Shown: positions 1 to 12,000 of the stretch, piece by piece | How the letters are laid out: every line of letters begins with the position of its first letter | Position numbering within the stretch: position 1 is the stretch's first letter | NCBI GenBank assembly: GCA_949752795.1 | Contig: OX457062.1 | Span: forward strand, 91,067,777 to 91,131,776 | Direction of reading: 5' to 3' | Length of the DNA stretch: 64,000 bases | Origin: Hyperoodon ampullatus | Taxonomy: Eukaryota > Chordata > Mammalia > Artiodactyla > Ziphiidae | The notes under the pieces: generated by a model | Database searches by the model: none | Seen by the model: only the letters and a program-made list of their open reading frames with translations | Told to the model about the DNA's origin: nothing | Made by a program: the position numbers and the translations under genes

Positions 1-176
1 TCATTATTATAAGCCTTGTAGTACTGTTTGGCTTTAAAACCACATAATATATTTATTAGTTTGGTAAAAAAATAAAATTTAATTTAAAAATTTAATAAAC
101 TCTCATTGGTTTAGGATGATAGAGACTTGTCCTGCCTGAAAGCAGAGGCATAATCCAATGACTCTTAAGGTGGCTT
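1..176. other. AT-rich non-coding DNA, nothing recognised
   Basis: No gene, repeat family or regulatory element is recognisable. The short reading frames here lack coding character. Confidence 0.5.
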
Positions 177-310
177 TTTGGAATTCCCTGGCGGTCCAGT
201 GATTAGGACTCCGAGTTTTCACTGCCAAGGATGTGAGTTCAATCCCTGGTCGGGGAAATAAGATCCTGAAAGCCTTGTGGCACAGCCAAAGGAAAATAAG
301 AAAGAAACAA
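177..310 (+). mobile_element. CHR-type SINE, short form
   Basis: A tRNA-derived SINE starting 'gaattccctggcggtccag', with a 'gttcaatccctggtc' B-box-like segment and an A-rich tail. It is flanked by the direct repeat aaggtggctt at 167-176 and 311-320, the target-site duplication of the insertion. It lacks the long GC-rich body of other copies in the window, so it belongs to a shorter subfamily. Confidence 0.85.
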
Positions 311-671
311 AAGGTGGCTTCTAGGCTAAGGACCATGGAAATAGGAATATTTTGTCTCCGGGAATGGCCTAAGCTGCCTTTTCATATGTAAGACAGGAAT
401 GAAGACATTTGTCTTGAGCCACTTAAGACTCCAGATGATCCATTTGAGTCTGGAAGCATCTCTTCTGCCTTTACGTGAGGCACTTCTATGACAGAGCCTC
501 TGTGATATCCACAGGAACTCCTTTCTGGAGAGAAACATGGGCCATTCAGGTGGGAAGGAGTGCTTGCTGAGGGAAGAGGAAGATTGATAAACTCCATCGC
601 TGGGTACAAAAGATGAAGGAAAACTGTACCAAAGGGAGGAAGACTGTGTGAGAAAGTCAAGCTTAACTCTG
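311..671. other. non-coding, nothing recognised
   Basis: Unique-looking sequence between two retroelement insertions. Short reading frames on both strands have no recognisable product. Confidence 0.4.
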
Positions 672-773
672 TTGGTGGGAGGGAGGGAGATGCAAGAGGG
701 AAGGGATATGGGAGCAGATGTATATGTATAACTGATTCACTTTGTTATAAAGCAGAAACAAATAAAAAAAAAT
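672..773 (+). mobile_element. L1 3'-end fragment, cetartiodactyl type
   Basis: It contains the L1 3' UTR tail 'aactgattcactttgttata' followed by 'aagcagaaac' and an A-run. The same tail is seen at about 15095 and 53600. Direct repeats gcttaactctg at 661-671 and 774-784 mark the insertion. It is heavily 5'-truncated and has no coding capacity. Confidence 0.85.
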
Positions 774-866
774 GCTTAACTCTGCTTATATTTCAAGTGA
801 AGACCAAGTACAAACCTTAGGAGACTTTTTTTTTAGATTTTTTGAAACTTACCCAATGGTTGGCTT

Positions 867-1101
867 TTTATTTATTTATTTATTTGTTTGTTTATTTATT
901 TATTTATTGCTGTACGCGGGCCTCTCACTGCTGTGGCCTCTCCTGTTGCGGAGCACAGGCTCCGGATGCGCAGGCTCAGCGGCCATGGCTCACGGGCCCA
1001 GCCACTCCGTGGCATGTGGGATCCTCCCAGACCGGGGCATGACCCCGCACCCCCTACATCGGCAGGCGGACTCTCAACCACTGAGCCACCAGGGAAGCCC
1101 A
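867..1101 (-). mobile_element. CHR-type SINE, antisense
   Basis: It reads poly(T)/(TTTA)n first and ends 'ccaccagggaagccc', so the element lies on the minus strand. The GC-rich body with 'gcggccatggctcacgggcc' is diagnostic of the long cetacean form. The target-site duplication gttggctt is at 859-866 and 1102-1109. Reading frames of up to 133 codons across it are by-products. Confidence 0.9.
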
Positions 1102-1109
1102 GTTGGCTT

Positions 1110-1774
1110 ATTTTTAAACCCTTTGCTCTTGCTTTTCAATGACCTCAGACACCTCTTCTGTACCATTTCATAGGCTCTCAGCTTCACAGTCTCAGAGGTC
1201 CTGGATCACTTATTCTAGGTCTACTCACTGTAACAACCACCTCTACTAAACTGACCAACTTTGTGCGGCACAATGAGAGAGTACTTTGCCTCAGGCCTGA
1301 GCTGGTGCCGCTTAGCTCTGGTCCAGGAGATTCGCTGTTGACAGGAGGTGAGAAACCACCGGACCAATTGGGCATTTACACATGAGCTGCTCAGAGCATG
1401 AGGGAAATTAACCGTGTGATAAACTCTGACAAATGGAAGATGGGCTCCAGTGGATAAATTCTTCTCTCTTCCTCCCCCAGAGAAACTTTCCTGAAAAAAA
1501 GTCATGTGTAGCTTGGGAGATCCTGTGAAATAAAGCGTCTTGTCCTGCTCCATGTCAAGTGGTGATCGACTCAGTAACATGCTCTTGTGTTGCTTCTCCT
1601 TCTTCCCCTGACTCTCCTTTCCCTCTCTCCCATCTCCTGGGATTGCATCCTAACCAAGTAATAGCACATAAACTTGTGTCTCCAGTTCTGCTTTCTAGGA
1701 AACCCAGATTTCAGCCTTCAAAAGTGTTAAAGGTCTCACCTAACATAAAACAGATCATTTGAACAGACCTGTAA
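1110..1774. other. non-coding, nothing recognised
   Basis: No exon-like segment with splice sites and no repeat family that I recognise. Confidence 0.4.
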
Positions 1775-2290
1775 TTATTAAAGAAATTTAATCCATAATT
1801 TGAAAGCTTCCAAAAATGAAACCTTTAGGCCCAGATGTTTTCACTGGAGAATTCTACCAAACATTTGAAAAAGAATTAACATCAATTCTACACAATCTTC
1901 TTCAGGAACTAGAAGAGAGGAAAGCACTACCCAACTCATTTTGTGAGGCTAATGTTACTCTAATACCCAAACCAGACAAATATAATTTTAAAAAAACATA
2001 AAACTTCCGGCTTATATTTCTCATAACTTAGATGCAAAAATATTTTTTTAAAATGTAAGCATATCAAATCCAGTAATATATAAAAAGAATTATATACCAT
2101 AACCAATGGGGTAGGGGCTGGAATAAATCAGCTAGGTGGAATAATATTTGAAAATCAACCAATTAATACAGAAAAGGCATTTGACAAAATTCAAAATCCA
2201 TTCATGATAAAAACTCTAAGCAGATTAGGAACAAAGGGTAACTTCCTCAACTTAATAAAGAGCATCTATAAAAATCAAAAGTTAACATCA

Positions 2291-2405
2291 GGACTTCCCT
2301 AGTGGTCCAGTGGTTAAGACTCCATGCTTCCACTGCAGGGGGGTGCAGGTTTGATCCTTGGTTAGGGAAGTTCTGCATGCCATGCAGTGTGGCCAAAAAA
2401 AAAAA
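2291..2405 (+). mobile_element. CHR-type SINE, short form, nested in L1
   Basis: It starts 'ggacttccctagtggtccag' and ends in an A-run. The 14-bp target-site duplication aaaagttaacatca at 2277-2290 and 2406-2419 interrupts the L1 ORF2 remnant exactly, so the host L1 sequence resumes after it. Confidence 0.92.
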
Positions 2406-4536
2406 AAAAGTTAACATCATACTTACCAATGAAAGACTGAGCGTTTTCCTCCTAAGATTAGGAACACAGGAAGTGTGTCCACTCTCATTACTCTTATTCA
2501 ACACATTAGTGGAGGTCCTAGTCAAAGCAACAAGGCAAGAAAAGGAAATAAAAGGTATACTAAGTGGAAAGGAAGAAATAAGTTGTCCAAATTTGTTGTC
2601 CAAATCATGTCCAGATGACATGATTATCTATGGAGAAAATCCCAAGGAATTAACAAACAAGTTAATAACTCAATGGGTGAGTTCAGTAAGTTCACAGAAT
2701 ACAAAATCAACCACAAAAATCAACTGTATTCCTATATACTAGCAACAAACATGTGGAAAACAAAAACTAAAAATGCAATACCATTTACGATTACTCTCAA
2801 TAAATGAAAGAGCTAGGTTTAAACCTAACAAAACATATACAGATTTGTATGCTGAAAATATAAAATGCTGGTGAAAGAAATCAAAGAAGATCCAAATAAA
2901 TGGAGAGACATACCATAATTAAAGACTGGAAGACTCAGTATAGCAAAGATGTCAATTGTTTCCCAATTGATCTATAGATTTAAAACAATTCCGGTCAAAA
3001 TTCAAGCAAGAGTTTTTGTAGACATAGACAAACTTATTATAAAATTTGTATGAAAAAGTAAAGGAGTAGAATAGCTGAAATAATTTTGAAAAAAAAATGA
3101 AGTAGGAGGAATCACTGTGCCTGATAATAAGACTTATTTTCTAGACACAGTAATCAAGATAGTGTGAGATTGGTGGATGAATAATTATATAGATCAATGG
3201 AACAGAATAAAGAACCCAGAAACAGACCAGCATAAATATGCCAAATTGATTTTTGATAAGATGCAAAAGTAATTCAGGGAGGAGGGATAAATTGACAAAT
3301 GGTGGTGGAACAATCAGACATACATAGGCAAAAAAATTGAACCTTGACATAAACCTCATATTGAATACAAGAATTAATTAAAAATGTATCACAGATTTAA
3401 ATGTAATGTGAAACTATAATTCTTTTAGAACATAGGAGATAATCTTTGGGCTAGGTGAAGACTTATTAGATATGATACCAAAAGCACAATACATAAAAGG
3501 AAAAAAATGATAAATTGGGCCTCATCAGAATTAAAAATTTTGCCCTGTGAAAAATGTTTAAAAGGATGAAAATAAAAGCTACAGACCAGGAGAAAATATT
3601 TATAAACCATGTATCTGACACAGGCCTTATATCTAGACTATAGAAGGCACTCTAAAAAAATCAACATTAATTTAAAAAAAGAACAATTATAAAATGCACA
3701 GAAGATATGAGCAGATATTTTACCAAAAAGAAGATATAGGTGGCAAATAAGCACATGAAAAGATGTTGAACATCACAGCCATTAACAAATTAAAAATCAC
3801 AGTGAGATATCACTACACATTTTAAAGAACATTTTTAAGAACAGCTAAAATTAAAAAAAAAATAGGGCAACATCAAAGATGGCAAGGATGTAGAGAAATT
3901 GGATCACTCATAGATTGCTGGTGGGAGTGGAATTGTGTCAGCCACTCTGGAAAACTGTTTGGCAGTTTCTTATAAAATTAAACATGCAACTACCATATGA
4001 CCTAGCAATTTCTGGGTCGTATGAGAATTGGGTATTTATCCCAGAGAAATAAAAACTTAAGTTCACACAAAAACCTATACACAAATGTTCATAACAGCTT
4101 TATTTATAAGAACAAAATACTGATAACAACTCAAAAGTTTTCTTTAATAAATGATTGAACAAACTCTGGTCCATCCATACAATAGAAAAGTACTTATCAA
4201 TAAAAAGAAATGAACTATTAATACATAAAACAACCTGGACAGAATTCATGGACATTATGCTTACTGAAAAAAGTCAATCTCAAAGGTTACATTAATAGAA
4301 CATTCTAAAAATGACAAAAAAGTAGAGATGGAGAGCAGATTAACAGTTGCTAGGAGACAGGGATGGGAGTGGAGTGGAGTGGGTGGTGGGCATTCATATA
4401 AAGATGTAGTATGAGGCTGTTCTTTTGTGGTGATAGAACAGTTCTGGATCTTAAAATCTACTCATGGGATGAAATTGCATAGAACTATATACACACAAGC
4501 ATATAAATGAATGCAGGTTTAAAAAATGGTCAACAG

Positions 4537-4902
4537 GGACTTCCCCGGTGGTCCAGTGGTAAAGAATCCTCCTTCCAATGCAGGGGACGTGGGTTCGATC
4601 TCTGGTCGGGGAACTAAGATCCCACATGCTGCGGGGCAACTAAGCCCATGTGCCACAACTGCTGTGCTCACGTGCCTCAACTAGAGCCCACGTGCTGCAA
4701 ACTACAGAGCCCACGCACTCTGGAGCCCACGTGCCACAACTAGAGAGAGAAAACCTGCAGCTGCAAAAAAGAGCCCATGCACCACAACGAAAAAGATCCC
4801 GCATGCCTCAGTGAAGATCCTGCGTGCTGCAACTAAGACCTGACACTGCCAAAAATATAAAGAAAATAAAAATAATAAAGTAAAATAAATAAATATTTTT
4901 TT
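4537..4902 (+). mobile_element. CHR-type SINE, long form, nested in L1
   Basis: It starts 'ggacttccccggtggtccag', has a 'ggttcgatctctggtc' B-box-like region, a body of repeated 'gcccacgtgc...caacta' phrases and an A/T-rich tail. The target-site duplication aaatggtcaacag lies at 4524-4536 and 4903-4915. It interrupts the L1 3' UTR. Confidence 0.92.
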
Positions 4903-5214
4903 AAATGGTCAACAGTGAATAAGGTCTGTAGTCTAGTTAACACTAATGTACCAATGTCAAGTTTCAGATTTTGATATCATACTACTGCTATATAAGATGT
5001 CACCACAGGAAGCTGGCTGAAGAGTGCACAAGACTATTTATACTATTTTTGCAACTTCTTATGAGTCTATAATTGCTTCAAAATAAAACTTTTCTTAAAA
5101 AAATAGGGAATCTAAAAAAACGAAAAATAAAATTTTAGAAATGACCTACCTCAAAATTTCAAAGGCCTCTTAGTCTTCTGAAGCAGGCTAAACTGACTTA
5201 GGAGATCCTCTTCC

Positions 5215-5252
5215 AACATAAGAGATCCAACATAAGAGATCCTCTTATGTTG
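5215..5252. repeat. 14-bp tandem repeat with overlapping perfect hairpin
   Basis: aacataagagatcc is present twice in a row (5215-5228 and 5229-5242). The second copy begins an inverted repeat: caacataagag, a 3-nt spacer, then ctcttatgttg (5228-5252). No function is apparent. Confidence 0.75.
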
Positions 5253-8070
5253 AAGATAGAGGTGGGCATGGAAAGAAAGTCCAAAAGGGAAGCTGCAGCT
5301 AAAGAGAATAGAGGTAAGTAGTCCAAACCTCTGAAATTTACAGGAGAAAAATAATATGCATTGAGCAGGGATGTGGGCTACAGTTTAAGCAGAGGAGGCT
5401 GTATGTTCACTGACACCCAAGCGTGGAGAAAATAATAGGGTCAGACAGGCTGGGGCAAATCTGGGTGTGGGGAGTCTGAGTGGGAGGAGAGAACATCTCT
5501 GTGAGGGTGGATGGAGAGACAGAAGAAGGAAATCATTTTGAAATGATAACAGAGTCTGCAGTTTGGGTGCAGCAGGGATGAGCATTCAGCCTTGGGAGCA
5601 CTGGTTGTCTGCGGATGATTCATTCCACACCTTGCTGAGGGCCTTAGCCCCCGCCTCCCCACCATAGCCCGAGCTCTCCCTACTCCCTTGGCTCTCCCCT
5701 CCACCTAAGCCCAAGGCATATTAATAACAGTCGTCGTCACAACCTACATTTGCACAGAACCTTTTCATTTTTTCAGAAACGTTTCACAGCTATGACCTCA
5801 TTTGAGCCTCACTGTTCACTTGTAAGGTTGTCAGGGAAGGTGTGTTTTTGAGGTAAGAGAATTAAGAAATCCAGAGATTTTACTGACTCATGATATATGG
5901 TGCTACATTTCAAGTCTCTGGGCTGTGGCAATCAACTCTGAAATATGAATTGTGGTCACTAGTTTCCTATTGGGCCGTATCAACTCTCAGTTCACAGACT
6001 CCTTTGCAATCTGATATATAGGAAATAAGAAATTCAGAGAGAAAAGCTACCAACAAAATCCAGCCTCAGAGAAAGAGCTCTGCTTTTCAAGGAGCCATGA
6101 TGGTAAAGAAAATGCATCAGTTCATTTGTTTGTGGGTTTTTGGTTAAGAAAGGAAAGGAAAATATGCAAATTTCACTCCGACTGGTTTTATGTTTTCAGG
6201 TAATTCCTGAGTCTTAATCATACATGGGTTCTGGATTAATCAGAATTTATTTTTATCTCCTAACCTTCCGGCTGAAGCTTAGAGTGCCGTTCTTTTCCTG
6301 CTGGGTGAGGTTGCCATAGAAACTCTTTGAGGGGAAGCAGTGTCTCTCTATATAATGTTGTGACTGCAAGCAGGGACGAAAGCAAATCAGCCACTCCCAG
6401 ACAGGAATAAGAATACTCTGGAACTGGGAAAGTACTCATTTCCTCTACTCCAAGATTTCCTGTGCCCTGAGATGTGAAGTGTTTCCCAATTAGTTGAGCA
6501 TCTAAGCACACAAAAGGAAGTATAATTTGCCCTCGGAGCCTGATCTTCATCAGCCCCTCCCTGGAGGTTGGCTGGGAAGCCCAGATTAGAATTAGGAGCA
6601 CTGCACATTGGTAACCAAGATAATACTCAGCCTCTCATTGGTCCTGAAGTTCCGCTTCATTAAACCTTGATTTCCAATGAATAATTTTTGTGGTCTATAA
6701 ATAGATATTGAATATATGAGTCTCATATATTTTGTAAGGTTTAGAAATAATTTGGATGCAATTGATTTAGTTTAAGAAAAGCACCACAAGCAATATCATT
6801 GATGCTGAGAGAAATTTTCTACCAATTAGGGTTACAAGTCACTTAATGATGACCAATTTGAGGGGAGAGTTTGATCCTGTGTCAAATCATGGCCCAGGCA
6901 AGGTGTCTTTTAGCTTGTGAAATATGCTTTAAATAAAAGATGACATCAAAACAAAATTTTAAAATTAAAAAAAAAGAATTAAGGAGAATAGAAAAAGCAC
7001 TGCTATCCTGCTGCTGGCTTGTATTCGTTCATGAGACTGATGTGTGCATTTCTTCCTAATTCCATATTCAGGGATGTCACATCAGTAGCTTGAAAGTAGT
7101 CGTGGTAGGAGTATTTACACCACAGAAATGTGTAAATCCTACAGATCAGGGCTTTTTCCTTTTTTACCAGCTCACTACTAAGAACTTTTAGAAGATTTAA
7201 TATCTAATTCTGGATACTTTGTCTTCCAAATATTCCTGGGTTATAGGTATCTCAGAGTCAAAAGAGATAAAGTAACTCTGTGTAAAAAAAAGCAGGAAAA
7301 TAAGTTTCTTTAAACCCACTCTACGATATGGTTGTTTTCACCTTGGACATGTTAAGCTACTTTTTTTTTTTATGCGCTTAGAGTCAAATGCTTTTATATT
7401 GTATCTGACCCCAGACTCTTAAAATTTGTGTTCCCTTTCTTCCTGCTCTGTTCTATCTGAAAACAAACATTTCTGCGTCACTCTTCTCTGTTTCTGAGCC
7501 TAGGTCTACTTCCGAATCTCTGCTTCCTGTTGACAAGAGGAGCCATGACACCACTGCTGGGGGCAGAATAGAGGATACAAACCCAGAGCTGGGCAAAGAC
7601 CAAGGGCCAGTAGGTGCCTGGGTCAGGCGAGGCGTCGCCAGGTCATCCCCTAAGGAATAGTCACACTGGAGGCTCTGGTGCTGTTACAAATTCTGCCTGA
7701 ACTGGCAGGTCCAGTCCAAGTGGAGTGTTCAGCCCCAGCCTTGTCTAGTTGGGAGCAGACACTGAGCCAAATTGAGAGCAGAGGTGACTTTTGAAGAGAG
7801 TCTAAATAAAGCTCCCACATTGGCAGCTGTTCTGAACACTCATCTTACTTCACTAGGTTGGAATGAATTTTGTGCTGCTGGGACAGAAACTTCTAGGAAA
7901 GCCATGGACATGCTGCCCTTCATCCCACTGAGGGCTGTCAAGTCAGCTGAGCCTGGGAGCTGAGGAGTGGAAGGTGGCACTTCTCAATTCCACTTACGAT
8001 ACCACATCAATAGATTATCTCGGCTGGAAAAGAGTTCTAGCTGTGGCCCTGCCTCCTTCCTGTCATCAAG
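5253..8070. other. intergenic, no gene seen
   Basis: No exon, RNA gene or clear young transposon. A weak MIR-like stretch lies around 5730-5860 ('tatgacctcatttgagcctcac'). The rest looks like old unique DNA. Confidence 0.4.
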
Positions 8071-8290
8071 GAGAAAGAAAAGGGAAGGGAAGGGAAGGGA
8101 AGGGAGGGGGAGGGAGGGGGAGGGAAGGGAAAGGAGGGGGAGAGAGGGGGAGGGGGAGGGAAGGAAAGGAGAGAAAGAAAGAAAGAGAGAGAGAGAGGGA
8201 AGGAGGGAGGGAGGAAAGAAGGAAGGGAAAGAATGAGAAAGAAAGAAAAATGAAAAAGAAAATGAAAAAGGAAATGAAAAAGTGCTAAAA
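8071..8290 (+). repeat. Polypurine (GGGAA/GGGAG/GAAA)n low-complexity tract
   Basis: About 200 bases that are almost purely A and G on the plus strand. It moves from GGGAAGGGAG units through GAAAGA units to GAAAAT units. Lysine/arginine/glutamate/glycine-rich reading frames across it are composition artefacts. Confidence 0.9.
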
Positions 8291-9239
8291 TCCTCTTCTC
8301 ACCTTTCAATCTGATCCTGGGGACTAAGACCCAAACAGTAAATGGTTCATGATGAGATTTAAAGAAGTAGTTTCCTTACTACTATTTTCCACTTCAACTA
8401 CACACAAAAACAGGACCAAGGGTATGTCTCCTCCTTCTGAAATCTGACTCCTCCCTCAAGGCCTTGAAGGCCCTCAGGGACGGCTGGCAACGGCACAGCT
8501 GCTTATGTATTTGGGTTGTATTTAGGCACCATAATTGCCTGTGTGTGCAGAAGGACTATGATGTTATGGGAACTCAGTTTTGTCCTTTTAGGAACAAACT
8601 TTCCCCCAATTTTGACTGTTACATCTTTCATTTCAATTAACCGAATCTTTTCTTACTTTCTCCCCCAGCCCTCATAGGACTAAATCTTTGGAATCCTTTG
8701 GAAGGAGGCTGTGTGTTCCACTTATTTCTATTCTCCTGGAAGAGAAGCATTTATTATCCCTGCTCCCACCTGCCTTATTCAGACCATAGTTGTATCCACA
8801 TGACTCAAGTCAGCTCTTCCTTTATGGAGTTCATGAAAGTTACTACGTCACTATTGCATCCTCTTTAGAGTTCTCGGCTGACTTCCCTGTAATTCGTCCG
8901 TCTTCCTCAGTGACTTCTCCATCTGAGAACAGTTGTTTCTTCTCTTATACCCATCGTTGCCTTCGTGAATGTCAATAATCTATGCTGATAAAGCTTCTCA
9001 TATTTTGACCTCACATGTTCTTTTCCTTTCTTTTAAATTCCAGAGACCTGCAAACATCCACCAACTTTCAATCCAGTCCAGCTGAACATTAGTGAGTTTA
9101 GTAAAGAATTGTTGACTTACTGACCTGGATATGAACTTGAAATCTCTTCCTCTGTTTCATTCTTTCGAATTCCATAACTATTTGTTTTGATTTTATTGCT
9201 TTGCAGTAATGTTTACTTGTTGGAAAAATAATTCAAATT
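8291..9239. other. intergenic, nothing recognised
   Basis: No splice-flanked coding block or recognisable repeat. Confidence 0.4.
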
Positions 9240-10222
9240 TGTACATCAAAAAAATTCCATTATCCTGACCTCCTTAACTGCAATGTCCTCCGTCTGCAAT
9301 ATACCCTGGTCACTTAGCAGGAACCCCGCCATACAGACTTGTTTATTCCTCAGTGTGGCTCCACACTGAAGATTCCAACCCTCAAAATATCTTCTCTAGC
9401 AATTATCCCCTGCCCTTCCTTCTCTCTCAACTGCTTGCCACCCCTAAAATTGCTTCTTGTTCTTATTGTCGTCACCAGTCACTCTGTGATTCTTTATTTT
9501 CCTTTTTTATCCCATTTGTTTGACTTGGCATATAATTAACCATTTCACAAATATACTACCACTCCAAGATGCCTCAACACCTGGGACTTCTGTTCCATTG
9601 CCTTCTAGCCTTCAGGAATAGTTGCCAGTTGTTGTTGGAGAAAGCCTTAAAGCCACTGGAACTGGATTCATCACAAATCCATTCTTTGTTAGGTCTACTG
9701 ATACTCACATCTGCTTTCACTCATCTTTTATTAATTACTCATCCCACTTCCTAGAGGCTTCTCAGTATCTCTTTCATTCTCCTCAAGGCCCAAGTTCTAT
9801 CCAACCTCCCACTACCAGCAGGTGACTTTACTACCTGTTTCACTAACATAAAATTTCTCTCATTGGAGCAACTCGAAATTCATTTCTTCCTTTCTCAACA
9901 TCTCTGTGTTTCCTTCCTCTTTCTCCTCTTCTTCCTCCTCTATATCTGAGGTTAACCCTTCAGCTAGTGCTCCCCATTCAAGTCTCTCTTTCCTCCTTGG
10001 TACCAAGCACCTGCATCAGTTCTTTCACCTCTCCTGCATCTTCAGTCCTTCCCTCTGAGTTGACTTCTAAGCTTTTGCCCATATGACCATTCTTAAGAAA
10101 ATCCTTACTTATCCTAAAGTTTCCTCTCATCACTTTCCTATCCCTCTTTCATTCCCACTATCAAATATTTCGAAAGGATAGTCAAACCAATCACATCTAC
10201 TAGTTTTGTACCAACACTTCTT

Positions 10223-10538
10223 TTTTTAAAATTAATCAATTTATTTATTTATTTTTGGCGGTGTTGGGTCTTCATTGCTGCACGCCAGCTTCCTCTAGTT
10301 GTGGTGAGCAGGGCTACTCTTCATTGAGGTGCACGGGCTTATTGTGGTGGCTCCTCTTGTTGCAGAGCACAGGCTCTAGGCGTGCAGGCTTCAGTAGTTG
10401 CAGCACGCGGGCTCAGTAGTTGTGGCACACGGGATTTGCTGCTCTGAGGCATGTGGGATCTTCCCGGACCAGGGCTCGAACCCATATCCCCTGCATTGGC
10501 AGGCAGATTCCTAAACACTGCGTCACCAGGGAAGTCCC
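10223..10538 (-). mobile_element. CHR-type SINE, long form, antisense
   Basis: It runs from T/A-rich tail to 'caccagggaagtccc', with a 16-bp target-site duplication tgtaccaacacttctt at 10207-10222 and 10539-10554. The body has the 'agtagttgtggcacacggg' phrases of the long form. Confidence 0.92.
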
Positions 10539-11123
10539 TGTACCAACACTTCTTGCTTTACTTCTTCCATTATGTGTTGCCCCCTCTCTCTCCTCTACTG
10601 AAACTCCTCTTAAGGTCATCAGTGATTTCCTAATTACCAAGTCTCCCAGCCAACTCTCCCCCAATTAACTTGCTGCTGCAGCACGCTTTGGCATGAAACT
10701 TTCCCTCTCTTTACTCCCTGACCACAGCACTATTTTGATCTCCTCCTATCACTTTGATCTCTCTTTTTCCATCTCTATTCCTGGCTCCACTGCTTCCTCT
10801 ACCCTCCTAAATTAAGATCTCCTATCTCTTTATAGTCTCTCCTTCAAATATCATCCATCTTCATTACTTCAATTATCACTCTATGACAATGACTCTCAAA
10901 TAGTGATTTCTTCTAAGGACTAAATTTAAATTTCCAGATGATCTGTCAGTATCTGAAACATAAAATATACCAAACAAGACCCAAGATCCAGCCATTTTCT
11001 CCCCTAAATCACTCCTGCTATCTTCTCTATAACTTCTAATGGCATAAAAAATTTCCCCATCAATCCTGACTAGAGTGACTTTTCCTCCCTTTCCCCAAGT
11101 CTGGTCATTTGCCAAACCCAGTC

Positions 11124-11346
11124 TTTTTTTTTTTTTTTAAACGTGATTTTATTATTATTTTTTAAAATATTTATTTATTTATTTGGTTGCACCGGGTCTT
11201 AGTTGTAGCAGGTGGGATCCTTAGTTGCGGCATGCCAACTCTTAGTTGCGGCACGCAGGTGGCATCTAGTCCCTGATCAAGGATCGAACCCGGGCCCCAT
11301 GCATTGGGAACACGGAGTCTTATCCACTGTGCTACCAGGGAAGTCC
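11124..11346 (-). mobile_element. CHR-type SINE, antisense
   Basis: Poly(T), then (ATTT)n, then 'ggttgcaccgggtcttagtt', ending 'ctaccagggaagtcc'. A divergent subfamily compared with the others. Flanks ccaaaccca and ccaaatcca form only an imperfect duplication. Confidence 0.8.
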
Positions 11347-12000
11347 CCAAATCCAATATCTTATAACTTCACATTTTTTCCAAGATCAGACCTCTCCCAC
11401 TCCCACTCCCTACATCAGCCCCTCCTTCCCTCTTACTACATCTACTCCAGTCATTTCACCTATTTTTCTCATTCCATGTCTCCTATTCTGCCAGATTAAT
11501 TTTCCTAAACACATTTCATATCATCTTACATGCTTTAAAAACTCCAATGACTCCCAATTACCTATCAAACTAAGTCTAGACTACTTTAATGAGCATTAAA
11601 GACTATTAACTTACTTTTCCAGCATTAACCACCATTATTTCTCTAAATGTGTCCCGTGTTCAGAAAAACTAAATTGTTCACTTTCCTCATCCAGGTCTGA
11701 AACTTTCCTATCTCTATGCTTTTGCTCATGTTGTTTTCCTGTCAAGAATGTCTTGCTTTTCAATCACTTCCTGTTGAAATCCTGTCTTTGCTTTAGGAAG
11801 TTTTGTTCCTTTTACTGTTTGAGATGTAAACTACCTTTCATCTGATCCTCTATATTTTACCCCTAATCTGCTTTGTATCATAACCACTGGTGAACGTACC
11901 ACGTTCTCACCACTGATGTCTTATCCTCACTCTAGCTTGTGTCTTTAATACTATTTTCCAAGTACTCTGCTAGTTTCTGCAGATTCAAAGATAAATAAAA

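Larger units (their letters stand above)
1775..5105 (+). mobile_element. Old 5'-truncated L1 LINE with two nested SINEs
   Basis: From about 1816 the translation resembles the L1 ORF2 reverse transcriptase (GPDVFTGEFYQTFEKELT, then LPNSF, then VTLIPKPDK). Degenerate frames follow with 'EKAFDKIQNPFMIKTLSRLG'. From about 3700 the sequence is L1 3' UTR-like. An A-rich end lies near 5090-5105. Many stops and frameshifts make it inactive. SINEs at 2291-2405 and 4537-4902 split it and are therefore younger. It probably belongs to a mammal-wide L1M-type family; the subfamily cannot be fixed by eye. Confidence 0.85.
9240..12000 (+). mobile_element. Ancient L2/CR1-type LINE remnant, interrupted
   Basis: The pyrimidine-rich plus strand has phrases typical of the sense strand of L2 LINEs, for example 'ctactgaaactcctcttaag', followed by 'gtcatcagtgatttcc', then 'tgacaatgactctcaaat'. 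Further L2-like 3' sequence runs 11350-11960. It is highly decayed, with no open frame. Two antisense SINEs (10223-10538 and 11124-11346) lie inside. The family call is from memory of the consensus and the borders are approximate. Confidence 0.5.

Noticed and set aside
1816..2742. Frames resembling reverse transcriptase as a possible active gene
   Set aside because: They are short remnants of L1 ORF2 with stops, frameshifts and a nested SINE.
4537..4902. A CRISPR-like pattern of repeated 'cccacgtgc...caacta' phrases
   Set aside because: The phrases are the internal degenerate repeats of a long CHR SINE, irregularly spaced, in a mammalian genome.
7967..8309. Lysine/arginine/glutamate/glycine-rich or phenylalanine/proline/leucine-rich frames
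   Set aside because: They are translations of a polypurine/polypyrimidine low-complexity tract.
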